Assembly (NCBI RefSeq): GCF_900169075.1
Contig: NZ_LT827015.1
Location: 1,750,157 to 1,814,156, forward strand
Length of the DNA stretch: 64,000 bases
Source of the DNA: Chryseobacterium phocaeense
GTDB taxonomy: Bacteria > Bacteroidota > Bacteroidia > Flavobacteriales > Weeksellaceae
Reading direction: 5' to 3'
The position numbers and the translations under genes are program-made. The notes under the pieces were generated by a model that had not been told where the DNA came from, did no database searches, and saw nothing but the letters and a program-made list of their open reading frames with translations. Of the stretch, positions 1-9,030 are shown piece by piece; positions within the stretch are counted from its first letter, which is position 1, and each line of letters starts with the position of its first letter.

Positions 1-1869
1 GTCAGCCTGAGAGGAAATGCAGGGGTAAGGGTTATTATTAACGGCAAACCTTCCGTAATATCCATGAACAACGGACTGGAACAGATACCCGCAAGCCATA
101 TCGAGAAAATAGAGGTGATTACCAATCCTTCTGCAAAATATGAAGCCCAGGGTGCGGCAGGGATCATCAATATTGTCCTGAAAAAAAATACTTTATCCGG
201 CCTAAACGGTTCCATACAGGCCGGTGCCGGGGATCCCACGAATTACAACGGCAACATCAATCTCAGTTACAAAACAGAAAAATTTAACCTGTTCAGCAAT
301 ATGGGGGTACGTTTCAGGGATATGCAGATCAGAACCGAAAGGGTACAGACCACTTTAAATAGCAGCGTAAAAAATATACTGAGGCAAAATGACCTGACAG
401 AAAGACGCGACCAGGCTTATAATTTTTACATTGGCGGTGATTATTATATCAATCCTAAAAATACATTAACCGGCAGTTTTTACCACAGTACCTTAATCGT
501 AAGGAATAACACGGATTATGATTATGACTACTATAATGCAGATGATACACCGCACAGTTCAGTCTTCCGTTTCGAACATTATAAAGAACCAAAAAAATAC
601 AACCAACTGGAGCTGAGCCATGTGAAAACCTTTGAACAGAAGGATAAAAGCTGGACAACCAGCCTGAGATATGATTTCTGGAACGATGATGAAAACCAGA
701 ATATCAGCCAACGTAATCTGTTTCCGGATGAAGGTCCTGATGACCGTCTTACGACCCGGAATATAGAAAGCAGCAATGATATCTACATCCAAAGCGATTA
801 TGTAAGCGAAAAAGACAACAGTAAGCTTGAAATAGGAGTGAGGGGAGATCTGCGTGCCATAAAAAGTGATTACTGGGCGAGATCAAACGGAGTGCTTCTA
901 CCGGACTATGAAAATAAGCTTAATTATGATGAGAATCTGTTCGGGGCCTATATGCAATGGGGCAACAAAAAAAATAAATGGAGCTATTTATTAGGGCTGC
1001 GCACAGAATTATCCCTGATTGGCATTTCGGACCGTAAAGGTTTATTTACAGCCGATAAACACTATATTGATTTTTTTCCGACACTTCATTTAGGGTATAA
1101 GCTGACAGAAAACACGGATCTTCAGCTAAGCTACAGCAGAAGGATCAACCGCCCGGAATTCTGGCAGTTAAATCCATTTGGCGGCCTTTCTGATCTGCGG
1201 AACCTTACCATCGGTAATCCGGATCTTGATCCCACCTATACCTATTCCATAGAATGGTCTTTGCTAAGCAAAATAAATAAATTTACAGTGACTCCGTCCA
1301 TATATTATAAACATACGACGAATTATTTCCAGTATGTTCTTAAACAAACAGAAGATGGAAATTTTCTCCGGACACCTGTCAATCTGGATTATGAAGAAAG
1401 ATATGGCTTGGAGATTTCAAGTACTTACAAGCCTTTCGCCTGGTGGAATCTGGCATTGAACTTTAATTATTACGGTTTCAGGCAGAAAGGGGAGTTTGAA
1501 GGAAAACAATATGGATCTGCAGATACCATGTGGACTGCAAAAATTAATTCCCAGATGAAATTTCCCAAGAACTTTGCTATAGAATCCATGTTCAGTTACA
1601 GAGGGAAATTTCAGGATATACAATCTGTGAATAAAGCTGTATACCGTCTGAATATAGCGGTTAGCAAAGATATACTGAAAGAAAAAATGACCGTCAGTAT
1701 GGCTTTTAACAATATATTTGATTCTCTTATTGAAAGACAGGAACTCAATACCCCTGACTATCAGTTACAATCTACAGCTTATGGAGTAGGAAGGGTTATT
1801 AATCTCACAGTTGCTTACAGATTCAACAGGAAAAAAGAAGAAAAAGACCGCCTGCCTGATGAGAATTGA
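1..1869 (+). CDS. Outer-membrane beta-barrel (TonB-receptor-like) protein, 5' end missing
   Basis: The reading frame is already open at base 1, so the signal peptide and any N-terminal carboxypeptidase-like domain lie outside the window. The visible part begins inside a plug domain (NGKPSVISMNNGLEQIPAS, then IEVITNPSAKYEAQGAAG and IINIVLKK), the typical turn of a TonB plug. About 550 residues of alternating aromatic beta-strands follow, ending in AYRFNRKKEEKDRLPDEN. This is the pattern of the outer-membrane beta-barrel family (OMP_b-brl_3 type) of Bacteroidetes, which resembles TonB receptors; the substrate cannot be told. An ATG at 64 is internal, because the plug homology runs upstream of it. 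The gene stands alone; the next gene starts 183 bp downstream. Confidence 0.85.
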   Translation, partial: VSLRGNAGVRVIINGKPSVISMNNGLEQIPASHIEKIEVITNPSAKYEAQGAAGIINIVLKKNTLSGLNGSIQAGAGDPTNYNGNINLSYKTEKFNLFSNMGVRFRDMQIRTERVQTTLNSSVKNILRQNDLTERRDQAYNFYIGGDYYINPKNTLTGSFYHSTLIVRNNTDYDYDYYNADDTPHSSVFRFEHYKEPKKYNQLELSHVKTFEQKDKSWTTSLRYDFWNDDENQNISQRNLFPDEGPDDRLTTRNIESSNDIYIQSDYVSEKDNSKLEIGVRGDLRAIKSDYWARSNGVLLPDYENKLNYDENLFGAYMQWGNKKNKWSYLLGLRTELSLIGISDRKGLFTADKHYIDFFPTLHLGYKLTENTDLQLSYSRRINRPEFWQLNPFGGLSDLRNLTIGNPDLDPTYTYSIEWSLLSKINKFTVTPSIYYKHTTNYFQYVLKQTEDGNFLRTPVNLDYEERYGLEISSTYKPFAWWNLALNFNYYGFRQKGEFEGKQYGSADTMWTAKINSQMKFPKNFAIESMFSYRGKFQDIQSVNKAVYRLNIAVSKDILKEKMTVSMAFNNIFDSLIERQELNTPDYQLQSTAYGVGRVINLTVAYRFNRKKEEKDRLPDEN

Positions 1870-2052
1870 TTTAAATTTTTTACAATTTCAGTTTTCCTGC
1901 CAATTGATAGAGAAAATAGACTGATCACAGACTAGCCTCAATAAATGATGCCGTTCGTATATTATTTATTGTTGTTTAAATAATATCAACTTTCAGGTTC
2001 TCTCTGTTAAAGTATTTTAATTATCTTACTGCATATTTATATTTTTATAAAG

Positions 2053-3869
2053 ATGAATAGAGCTGATTTCCTGAAGCTGACTTTTACATTATCTGCAGCG
2101 ATATGTATACCACGTTCTTTATTTGCCGGTTACGATGCGAAACGTTTTCTGCACAAACGTTGCAGACCGGGAGACACTCAATGGCCCTCTGAAAAAAGCT
2201 GGACCGAATTATCCCAAAAGATTAAAGGCCGTCTTATAAAATTAGAGTCTCCGTTTAAGGATTGTAAGGGTGAAACAAAGAATCAATCATGTGAGAAGAT
2301 TTTTGACAATATAAAAAATCCTTACTACATAGGAGATTATCCTGCTCTTACTCAAATATCAGGGTGGTTAAATGCCTGGACCGCTTCAGTAAGCGTATAT
2401 GCTGTACGGGCAGAGGATTCCGGTGATGTGGCAGCAGCAGTAAATTTTGCTCGTATCAATAACTTAAGATTAGTTATAAAAGGAGGCGGACATAGCTATC
2501 AAGGTACTTCCAATGCACCGGATTCTTTGTTGGGATGGACAAAAGCGATGAACAAAGTAGAACTGCATGACGCTTTTATTCCGTCAGGATCAAATGATCA
2601 AGTGTCACAAAAGGCGGTAACTATTGGAGCAGGAGCCATTTGGATGCAAGTATATAACACTGTAAGTGTTAAAGGCGGCAGATATGTACAAGGTGGAGGA
2701 TGTGCCACAGTTGGTGTGGCAGGATTAATTCAAAGTGGGGGATTCGGCAGTTATTCCAAAAATTATGGACTTGCCTCAGCTTCTTTGCTGGAAGCGGAAA
2801 TGTAACAGCAGACGGGAAAATTTTGATCGTAAACGCTTATCAGTACCCTGATCTGTTTTGGGCTTTAAAAGGAGGTGGGGGCGGAAGCTTTGGTGTTGTT
2901 ACCAAAGTGACGTTAAAAACCCATGATCTGCCTTCCTGGTTTGGTGTTGTTTCCGGAACTATACGGGCTAAATCTGACCAGGCGTTTGGAAAACTCCTTG
3001 AATATTTTGCAGATTTCTACAGTGAGCAGCTTTTTAACCCGCATTGGGGAGAACAGGTCCGCTTATATTCCGATAACCGTTTTGTTATTGATATGAGCAT
3101 CATCAATGTGGAATTACAACAAGCTAAAGAAATATGGAAGACATTTGAAGATTGGATCAATACCAATAAGCAGGATTTTTCCTGGGAATCACCATTGAAT
3201 GTTGCATTGCTGCCCGGCAAATATATGTGGAATGCTGAAATTATTGGTAAGTATGCTCCATCTGCAATTGTTCACGATGACAGAGAAGGTGCTCCTTCAG
3301 AAAATATTTTTTGGTCAGGAGATCAGGAACAAGCCGGTCAGTTTTGGTATTCATACCATTCTGCCTGGTTACCAGACCAGCTCTTACAGAAAAACAAACA
3401 TGAGTCATTGGCACAGGCATTATTTGCAGCCAGCCGGCATTGGACGGTAGGAATTCATTTTAACAAGGGTATGGCCGGTGCACCATCATCAGTGATTCAG
3501 AACGCACAAAATACTGCGATGAATCCTTCGGTATTACAGGCTTTTGCTCTCGCTATTATAGCCGGAGGAACTGAAGAGGGCCCTGTTTTCCCTAGTGTTT
3601 CAGGGCATGAACCTGATTTGGAAAGAGCTCAGAGAAATGCCGGCCATATTGATAAAGCCATGAAAGAATTACGTAAAGTAGCTGTAAACACCGGTTCCTA
3701 TGTTTCAGAAAGTTATTTTTTTGAACCTGAATGGCAACAATCTTTTTGGGGCAGCAATTATGTAAAACTCCGTAAGATAAAACAGAAATATGACCCTGAT
3801 GAGTTGTTTTTTGTGCGTCATGGGGTCGGCAGTGAACGCTGGAGCGATGATGGTTTCGAAAGAATTTAG
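2053..3869 (+). pseudogene. FAD-linked oxidase with BBE domain, broken by a frameshift
   Basis: Two overlapping frames (2053-2805 and from about 2803 to 3869) together make one berberine-bridge-type oxidase. The first holds a hydrophobic N-terminus, then an FAD_binding_4 domain with GGGHSY (His about residue 147) and GGGCATVGVAG (Cys about residue 217). These are the two residues that carry bicovalently bound FAD in this family. It runs out at a TAA at 2803 inside the conserved stretch SASLLEAEM. The homology resumes at once in another frame with VTADGKILIVNAYQYPDLFWAL and ends in a BBE domain (KQKYDPDELFFVRHGVGSERW). Loss of one base near 2800-2803 explains the break. The family oxidises sugars or secondary metabolites, often outside the cytoplasm. 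It is either a recent pseudogene or a sequencing error, since both halves look otherwise intact. Confidence 0.85.
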
Positions 3870-4671
3870 AAAGCTATAGACGCACAAACGCACAAAAAGG
3901 AAAGTAATTAAAGAAATATGAGGCAGGCTTTATAATTGTTGAAAAAATTCAATTTAACATAATATAAATTATAGGATAAAAATTTACTCCCTATAAAGAA
4001 GTATATTTCCAATTAAATTCTTTAAGATTCTAATTCTGCTTCTTTATGGCTTCACAGTTATGGTAAACTGATCCAGATTTAATTCTTAATAAAGTATTAC
4101 AACTGAGATTCAATTCTTTAAGGTCCAGTGAACCATATGCTTTAAATTCGGTTATTTCATTATCAAAAATATTGACTTTCTGTAATTTGAGATTATTGCG
4201 CAAATTTTCACCTTATTTTTTTAAAATCTTCCAGGCTGGTAAAGTTCTTAATTCTCACTAATGAAATAATTCCGGCATTATTCATCTATAGCTTTTATAA
4301 GTTTCCTGCTTATCAAAAGAGACTTTCGGAAGTATATATCTTAATTTTCTTTGTGCTTTGGTCACAGAAAGAAGCCTAAGTTTTACCTAAAAAACAAGAA
4401 ATTTTAAACCGCAACAACCTTCTCTATCCTTTTATCCTTTAATTTTTAAGTCTTTAAATAAATGGCCATCTGCCTTATTATTTTCCAGGCAGATAGTATA
4501 GTACATGACTTGAAAAAGACCCTTTATATGGGAGTTTTGTAATTTTCCACATTTGAAATGGACGGGATTTTCTTTTCATAATTTTTAAACAAAATTCATT
4601 ACACTTTCCGGAGCCTTACATTTATATCTGTTTATCTAATTACTTTTAATTTTATTAAGTAGTTTTATATC
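3870..4671. other. Gene-poor 800-bp stretch
   Basis: No intact gene is visible. The stretch holds a decayed leucine-rich-repeat fragment on the minus strand (4030-4285). The remainder is AT-rich sequence with several stops in every frame. I see no clear promoter of the TAnnTTTG type directly before the AraC gene at 4672. Confidence 0.6.
4030..4285 (-). pseudogene. Leucine-rich-repeat protein remnant
   Basis: Reading the minus strand from an ATG at 4285 gives MNNAGIISLVRIKNFTSLED and then a stop near an A-run. One frame over, the sequence continues as LRNNLKLQKVNIFDNEITEF and LDLKELNLSCNTLLRIK, ending at a TAG at 4030. The spacing of Leu and Asn (LxxLxLxxN) is that of leucine-rich repeats. 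The piece is far too short for a working LRR protein and needs a frameshift to be continuous, so I take it as a relic. A very small real gene cannot be excluded. Confidence 0.45.
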
Positions 4672-5484
4672 ATGGATTATCAAACCTTTCTTCCCTGTGC
4701 AGAACTGTCTTCACTGATAAAGTGCTACTGGATCTTAGAAAGTCCGGAGGAAGAAACTCCCCGGCAGCAAACGATTGTTCCCGATGGTTGTATGGAAATG
4801 ATTTTCCATTACGGAGACCTGTATAAACAATATATGGAAGACGGCCAAGCTGTAGTTCAGCCCAGAAGCTGTGTTTTTGGACAACTGACAAAACCTTTGG
4901 TTATAGAACCAACAGGTACTACAGGAATTTTCTCTGTGCGTTTTCATTATGAAGGATTCATGCCGTTTGCAAGCATTCCCATAAAAGAAATGGATGATAA
5001 AGCTGTTTCACTAGACAGATTGTTTGGAGGACCAGGAATTGGATTGGAAAAAAGTATATTAGAATCCAAAACACCGGCAGAAAAAATTAAGCATGTTGAA
5101 GAGTTTTTACTCAAAAGACTTGATGCCACTGCTATTGACAGAGTTGTTCAATCCACGATAGACACGATTATTACAGCTAATGGTCAGATTTCTATTAGCG
5201 AACTTTCTCAACAAACCCATATCAACCGCAGACAGATTGAAAGAAAATTTTCTTCTGCGGTAGGCCTCAGTCCTAAACAGCTTTCAAAAACAATCCGGCT
5301 TCAGAGTACTTTAAAACTATTACTTACTAAGGAATTTACAAGCCTCACTGCATTAGCCCACGAATCTGAATTTTATGATCAGGCTCATTTCATCAAGGAT
5401 TTCAAAGAATTTACAGGGCTTACTCCAAAAGAATTTTACGGTGAAAATCTGAAAATGTCTTATCTATTTTATGGATCCGATTGA
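4672..5484 (+). CDS. AraC-family transcriptional regulator
   Basis: A 270-residue protein with two parts. Residues 1-130 (TFLPCAELSSLIKCYWILES, VPDGCMEMIFHYGD) match the N-terminal sensing domain usual in Bacteroidetes AraC proteins (DUF6597 type). Residues about 165-260 form the double helix-turn-helix (ISISELSQQTHINRRQIERKF, then LTALAHESEFYDQAHFIKDF and FTGLTPKEFY). It should bind DNA and activate a nearby gene. The likely target is the small gene that starts 71 bp after its stop, in the same direction. The effector is not readable from the sequence. Confidence 0.85.
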   Translation: MDYQTFLPCAELSSLIKCYWILESPEEETPRQQTIVPDGCMEMIFHYGDLYKQYMEDGQAVVQPRSCVFGQLTKPLVIEPTGTTGIFSVRFHYEGFMPFASIPIKEMDDKAVSLDRLFGGPGIGLEKSILESKTPAEKIKHVEEFLLKRLDATAIDRVVQSTIDTIITANGQISISELSQQTHINRRQIERKFSSAVGLSPKQLSKTIRLQSTLKLLLTKEFTSLTALAHESEFYDQAHFIKDFKEFTGLTPKEFYGENLKMSYLFYGSD

Positions 5485-5555
5485 TATTGTCGCATTTTTA
5501 CAATTTTGGCCTGTACCAGATCCTGAACTTTGTCTTATTAAATAAAATCAAGACA

Positions 5556-6029
5556 ATGAAAACAAAACTCTTCTTTTCCATTATCGGCTTAACTATTCTA
5601 TCTGCATGGAGCATAAAGCAAAATGAAATAAGAAAACTGGAATGGCTTATCGGAACCTGGGAAACCAAAACTCCAAAAGGAAGTATGTATGAAACCTGGG
5701 CTGTAAAAAGCAGCAGTGAATTCCAGGGAAAAAGCTATTACATAAAGAATAAAGACACAATTATTTCCGAATCTGTCCGCTTGCTTGAAAAAGACAAAAA
5801 ACTGCACTATATCGTTTCTGTTGCCAACCAGCATGCCGGGCTTCCGGTAGATTTTGTTTCAAAAAACACTTCTGATCCTTCATATATTGTTTTCGAAAAT
5901 CCACAAAATGATTTTCCGCAGATAATTTCCTACAAAAAAATAAGCAAGGATTCCCTTGTTGCTGAAATCTCAGGAACGATGAATGGAAAAAAGATGAAGC
6001 AAACCTTTGCGATGAGGAAAGTGAAATAA
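5556..6029 (+). CDS. DUF6265-type small exported protein
   Basis: I start this at the ATG at 5556, giving 157 residues. The frame is open back to 5481, but the extra residues look non-native, while 5556 begins MKTKLFFSIIGLTILSAWS, a plain export signal. The mature part (IRKLEWLIGTWETKTPKGSMYETW, then FENPQNDFPQIISYKKI) matches the DUF6265 pattern, a small lipocalin-like beta-barrel of unknown role. It follows the AraC gene closely and may be its target. There is no lipobox cysteine. Confidence 0.7.
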   Translation: MKTKLFFSIIGLTILSAWSIKQNEIRKLEWLIGTWETKTPKGSMYETWAVKSSSEFQGKSYYIKNKDTIISESVRLLEKDKKLHYIVSVANQHAGLPVDFVSKNTSDPSYIVFENPQNDFPQIISYKKISKDSLVAEISGTMNGKKMKQTFAMRKVK

Positions 6030-6072
6030 AAATTCACTACATTCTTCTTCCAAAATAAATTCTAAAGCAAAG

Positions 6073-6101
6073 GGTTTCGGCTGCCTCCGGCAGCCGAAAC
6101 C
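6073..6101. repeat. Perfect GC-rich hairpin (REP-like)
   Basis: A 13-bp perfect stem (GGTTTCGGCTGCC, loop TCC, then GGCAGCCGAAACC) lies 44 bp after the DUF6265 gene. It is much richer in G+C than its surroundings and has no T-run after it, so it looks more like a REP-type repeat than a rho-independent terminator, though it could still stop or stabilise transcripts. Confidence 0.7.
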
Positions 6102-6198
6102 TATCCATTTCCTTCATCAGGCAAGTTCACTTGCCCATTCTTAGCTCCCTAAATAAAGCAGCCCACATTTTAGAAACTTTGCGTTTATAAGAAAGAAT

Positions 6199-6230
6199 AT
6201 CTCGCAGATCCAACAGATTACGCAGATTTT
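6199..6230 (-). repeat. Dispersed ATCTGC-type intergenic repeat
   Basis: Read on the minus strand, the segment gives AAATCTGCGTAATCTGTTGG then ATCTGCGAGAT, the same motif found at seven other intergenic places in the window (21831, 22164, 23433, 25747, 29812, 33192 and 33330). It is non-coding. Confidence 0.6.
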
Positions 6231-6372
6231 TTCCTTTCCTCAATCTGAATTCAAATATTTTGTCTCCGGGTTTAAAACCAAAATTTTGTTCTCAACTTTT
6301 CTACTGAAGGATATAAACTTCATTAACTCAATGCAATTTTGTTATTAAAATTGAAAATTTTATAAAAAACAC

Positions 6373-6403
6373 TTGCGTAGTCAAATAACTTCATTTAAAT
6401 TTG
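6373..6403 (+). promoter_or_regulatory. Bacteroidetes-type promoter of the ArsR operon
   Basis: TTG at 6373-6375, a 20-bp spacer and TAAATTTG at 6396-6403 match the -33/-7 pattern of the Bacteroidetes primary sigma factor. Transcription should begin near 6410, just before the arsR start codon. Confidence 0.75.
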
Positions 6404-6418
6404 TAGTCAAATAACTAC
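6377..6418 (+). promoter_or_regulatory. Probable ArsR autoregulatory operator (two copies)
   Basis: GTAGTCAAATAACT occurs at 6377-6390 and again at 6403-6416. The second copy continues into a short palindrome (GTAGT-N6-ACTAC, 6403-6418). One copy lies between the -33 and -7 boxes and the other on the start site, which is where a repressor of this family would block transcription. Confidence 0.7.
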
Positions 6419-6421
6419 ATA

Positions 6422-6751
6422 ATGAATTTAAGAAGAGATGTATTTCAGGCCATAGCAGATCCTACCAGAAGATCTATTTTAATGCTGGTAGCAGCTCAAT
6501 CTATGACTGCTGGCTCCATTGCATCCAATTTCGATACGGCCAGACCCACTGTTTCAAAGCATCTCCAGATCCTTACCGAGTGCGAACTTTTAAGATCTGA
6601 ACAAAACGGCCGCGAAATTATCTATCACCTCAATCCCAATAAAATGAAAGAAATAGCCGATTTTATAGAACCTTTCCGCAAAATGTGGGACGAAAAGTTC
6701 AACAAGCTGGAAAGCGTGATGAAAGCCTACCAGAATATGAATAATAAGTAA
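6422..6751 (+). CDS. ArsR-family winged-helix repressor
   Basis: A 109-residue protein whose whole length is a winged helix: [17 protein letters not shown], then [20 protein letters not shown] for the recognition helix and [18 protein letters not shown] for the wing. It has no obvious metal-binding cysteine pair, so it is probably one of the non-metal ArsR repressors that sit in front of AHSA1/SRPBCC genes. It is first in an operon running to 8954 and has two operator-like repeats in its promoter, so autoregulation is likely. The signal it senses is unknown. Confidence 0.88.
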   Translation: MNLRRDVFQAIADPTRRSILMLVAAQSMTAGSIASNFDTARPTVSKHLQILTECELLRSEQNGREIIYHLNPNKMKEIADFIEPFRKMWDEKFNKLESVMKAYQNMNNK

Positions 6752-6760
6752 TGAGTAATA

Positions 6761-7370
6761 AAACCATACAACTCACACTAAAACTCTAAAACACTAATAC
6801 TCTCCCACTCTAAAACTCAAAATATGGAACTTAAAACAAAAATTCACGCCGAAGACGGCAAGCAGGAAATATTTATCATCCGGGAATTCGATCTTCCTGT
6901 AGAACTGCTTTTCAAAGCCTATACAGAAGCTGAACTTTTCGAACAATGGATGGGAACCAAAGTGACCAAAATGGAAAACAGGCAGCACGGCAGCTACCGT
7001 TTTGAAACCTCCAATTCTCAGGGAGATGTCGTTTTCAGCGCCAATGGAACCATCCATGAGATCATTCCCGATCAGAGAATAATCAGAACCTTCCAGATGG
7101 AAAACACCCCATTTCCGGTTCAGATTGAGTTTTTAGAATTTGAAAAACTAACGGATACTACCAGCAAAATAACGATTCAGACCATTTACAAGTCCATAGA
7201 CTTCAGAGATCAGCACCTGAAAATGCCATTTGCTCAGGGAATTAATATGGCACATAACCGTTTACAGGAAGTTTTAGGTGGCAGGTAGCAGATAATAGGT
7301 TGCAGGCCACACCACGAATCCTAAAACTCTCCCGCTCTAATAATCTAATACTCTCAAACCCTCAAACCCA
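6761..7370. repeat. CTCTAAAACTC-type repeats in the operon spacers
   Basis: The gaps after arsR (about 6761-6818) and after the SRPBCC gene (about 7312-7370) are both filled with C-rich, G-poor runs built on TAAAACTCTCCC and CTCTAA. They look alike although the genes do not. The complementary motif (AGAGTTAGAGAG) occurs at 33940-33980. These are expansions of a dispersed simple repeat inside an operon. Confidence 0.55.
6824..7288 (+). CDS. SRPBCC / AHSA1-family protein
   Basis: A 154-residue START-like fold of the AHSA1 type: IIREFDLPVELLFKAYTEAE and FEQWMGTKVTKMENRQHGSY at the N-terminus, and the long C-terminal helix FAQGINMAHNRLQEVLGGR. Such proteins bind hydrophobic ligands in a deep cavity. 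They very often follow an ArsR repressor, as here, but the ligand and role are rarely known. Second gene of the operon. Confidence 0.85.
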   Translation: MELKTKIHAEDGKQEIFIIREFDLPVELLFKAYTEAELFEQWMGTKVTKMENRQHGSYRFETSNSQGDVVFSANGTIHEIIPDQRIIRTFQMENTPFPVQIEFLEFEKLTDTTSKITIQTIYKSIDFRDQHLKMPFAQGINMAHNRLQEVLGGR

Positions 7371-7375
7371 AAAAC

Positions 7376-7954
7376 ATGAATCCAAAAGTTGATTTTTTCT
7401 TTGATAAAAGCCAGCAGTGGCACAAAGAATTTGAAAAATTAAGAGCAATTGCCCTAAGCACCGAACTCATAGAAGATTTAAAATGGGGATGCCCCTGCTA
7501 TACGTTTGAAGGGAAAAATATTTTCCTGATTCACGGTTTTAAAGAATATTGTGCCCTACTCTTCTTTAAAGGAGCTTTGATGAAAGATCCGGATCAGATT
7601 TTAATCCAGCAATCTGAAAATGTGCAGGCTGCAAGGCAGATCCGTTTTACTGATGTGCAGCAAATTAATGATCTGGAAGAAATTATCCGGGCTTATATGT
7701 TTGAAGCCGTTGAGATTGAAGAATCAGGAGCGAAAGTGGAAATGAAGAAAACCAAAGAATTTGAAATCGTGGAAGAATTTAAAAGTAAACTGGATGAAAG
7801 TCCGGAACTGAAAGAGGCTTTTGAATCCCTTACACCTGGTAGACAGAGAGCGTATCTCCTCTACTTTTCATCAGCCAAACAATCTAAAACCAGGGAAGCC
7901 AGGATTGAAAAATGCATTCCTCAAATTCTCAACGGACAAGGACTAAACGACTAA
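7376..7954 (+). CDS. YdeI / DUF1801-type protein
   Basis: 192 residues. The N-terminal two thirds (LKWGCPCYTFEGKNIFLIHG, then KEYCALLFFKGALMKDP) is the DUF1801 fold. The C-terminal 60 residues (FESLTPGRQRAYLLYFSSAK, then KTREARIEKCIPQIL) are the YdeI / OmpD-associated helical tail. The function is not established. Third gene of the ArsR operon, 17 bp before the DoxX gene, so probably co-translated. Confidence 0.85.
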   Translation: MNPKVDFFFDKSQQWHKEFEKLRAIALSTELIEDLKWGCPCYTFEGKNIFLIHGFKEYCALLFFKGALMKDPDQILIQQSENVQAARQIRFTDVQQINDLEEIIRAYMFEAVEIEESGAKVEMKKTKEFEIVEEFKSKLDESPELKEAFESLTPGRQRAYLLYFSSAKQSKTREARIEKCIPQILNGQGLND

Positions 7955-7971
7955 TAGTAAAAATAAACCTC

Positions 7972-8373
7972 ATGGAAACAAACAACAAATCACAAAAGAG
8001 AAACAATATCATTTATTGGATCTTCACGATCTGGATGGCACTGGGAATGGTTTCTACAGCCATTGTACAGCTCATGAAAAACAAAGACGAACTGGCCAAT
8101 TTCACCAATCTTGGTTATCCCGCTTACCTGATGACCCTTATCGGGGTATGGAAAATCCTGGGTGTGATTGCCGTATTAATCCCGGGAAGGCCACTTCTTA
8201 AAGAATGGGCGTATGCAGGGTTCTTTTTCGTAATGTCTGGCGCATTGATCTCGCACATCATTATTGGAGATACAATGGCAAGAACGCTTCCGGCTTTATT
8301 ATTGCTGGTTTTGGTTCTTATTTCGTGGTATTTCAGACCTGCAAGCAAAAAGATACCTGTTATCCCTAATTAA
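7972..8373 (+). CDS. DoxX-like membrane protein
   Basis: I start at the ATG at 7972 (133 residues); the frame is open further upstream but there it overlaps the preceding gene. Four hydrophobic segments are visible (IIYWIFTIWMALGMVSTAIV, YLMTLIGVWKILGVIAVLI, AYAGFFFVMSGALISHIII and LPALLLLVLVLISWYF), with the conserved KILGV and P-G turn of the DoxX family. Family members sit in the inner membrane and are linked to redox or thiol stress in a few bacteria. Fourth gene of the operon. Confidence 0.82.
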   Translation: METNNKSQKRNNIIYWIFTIWMALGMVSTAIVQLMKNKDELANFTNLGYPAYLMTLIGVWKILGVIAVLIPGRPLLKEWAYAGFFFVMSGALISHIIIGDTMARTLPALLLLVLVLISWYFRPASKKIPVIPN

Positions 8374-8396
8374 AAAATGATTAAACAAAATTTGAT

Positions 8397-8954
8397 ATGA
8401 GCAAAAAGAAACTGACAGCCGAACAACGCGAAGCACTTTTAAAAGTTTTAAAAACCCGTTTTGAGAAAAATATGAACCGCCACAAAGGCCTGAGCTGGGA
8501 AAAGATCCAGTCAAAACTGGAAGCTGCTCCTGAAAAACTCTGGTCACTGAACGAAATGGAAAGTTCCGAAGGAGAACCCGATGTAGTGGGCTACGACAAA
8601 AAATCAGATGAGTATATATTCTTCGACTGTTCTCCCGAAAGCCCGAAACGCAGAAGTCTCTGCTACGATTACCAGGCCTGGGAATCCAGAAAAGCCAATA
8701 AACCGGAAAATAATGTCATCGATAAAGCTGCCGAAATGGGAATAGAACTTCTCACCGAAGAACAGTACCGTAACCTTCAGGAGCTCGGAAAGTTTGACCT
8801 TAAAACATCCAGCTGGGTGAAAACACCAGCCGACATCAGAGAACTGGGAGGTGCCATTTTCTGTGACCGCAGGTACAACACCGTTTTTATGTATCACAAC
8901 GGAGCAGATTCTTATTACGCAGCAAGAGGCTTTAGAGGAATGCTTAAGGTTTAG
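8397..8954 (+). CDS. DUF4256 protein
   Basis: A 185-residue soluble protein that fills one conserved family (DUF4256): LLKVLKTRFEKNMNRHKGLS, EGEPDVVGYDKKSDEYIFFD, then GGAIFCDRRYNTVFMYHNGA and DSYYAARGFRGMLKV. No catalytic motif is recognisable to me and the family has no known role. Last gene of the ArsR operon, followed by a clear terminator. Confidence 0.82.
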   Translation: MSKKKLTAEQREALLKVLKTRFEKNMNRHKGLSWEKIQSKLEAAPEKLWSLNEMESSEGEPDVVGYDKKSDEYIFFDCSPESPKRRSLCYDYQAWESRKANKPENNVIDKAAEMGIELLTEEQYRNLQELGKFDLKTSSWVKTPADIRELGGAIFCDRRYNTVFMYHNGADSYYAARGFRGMLKV

Positions 8955-8994
8955 CTATATTGACCGCTTCAATTTTTACAGTTTAAATATAAAT

Positions 8995-9030
8995 AAACCC
9001 ACAAATCTTAGTTTGCGGGTTTTATTTTTT
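8995..9030 (+). terminator. Rho-independent terminator of the ArsR operon
   Basis: AAACCCACAAA and TTTGCGGGTTT form an 11-bp stem with one mismatch, followed by a T-rich run. It lies between converging genes and may serve both. Confidence 0.7.

Noticed and set aside
6073..6101. The GC-rich hairpin as a rho-independent terminator
   Set aside because: No T-run follows it on either strand. It is kept as a REP-like repeat.
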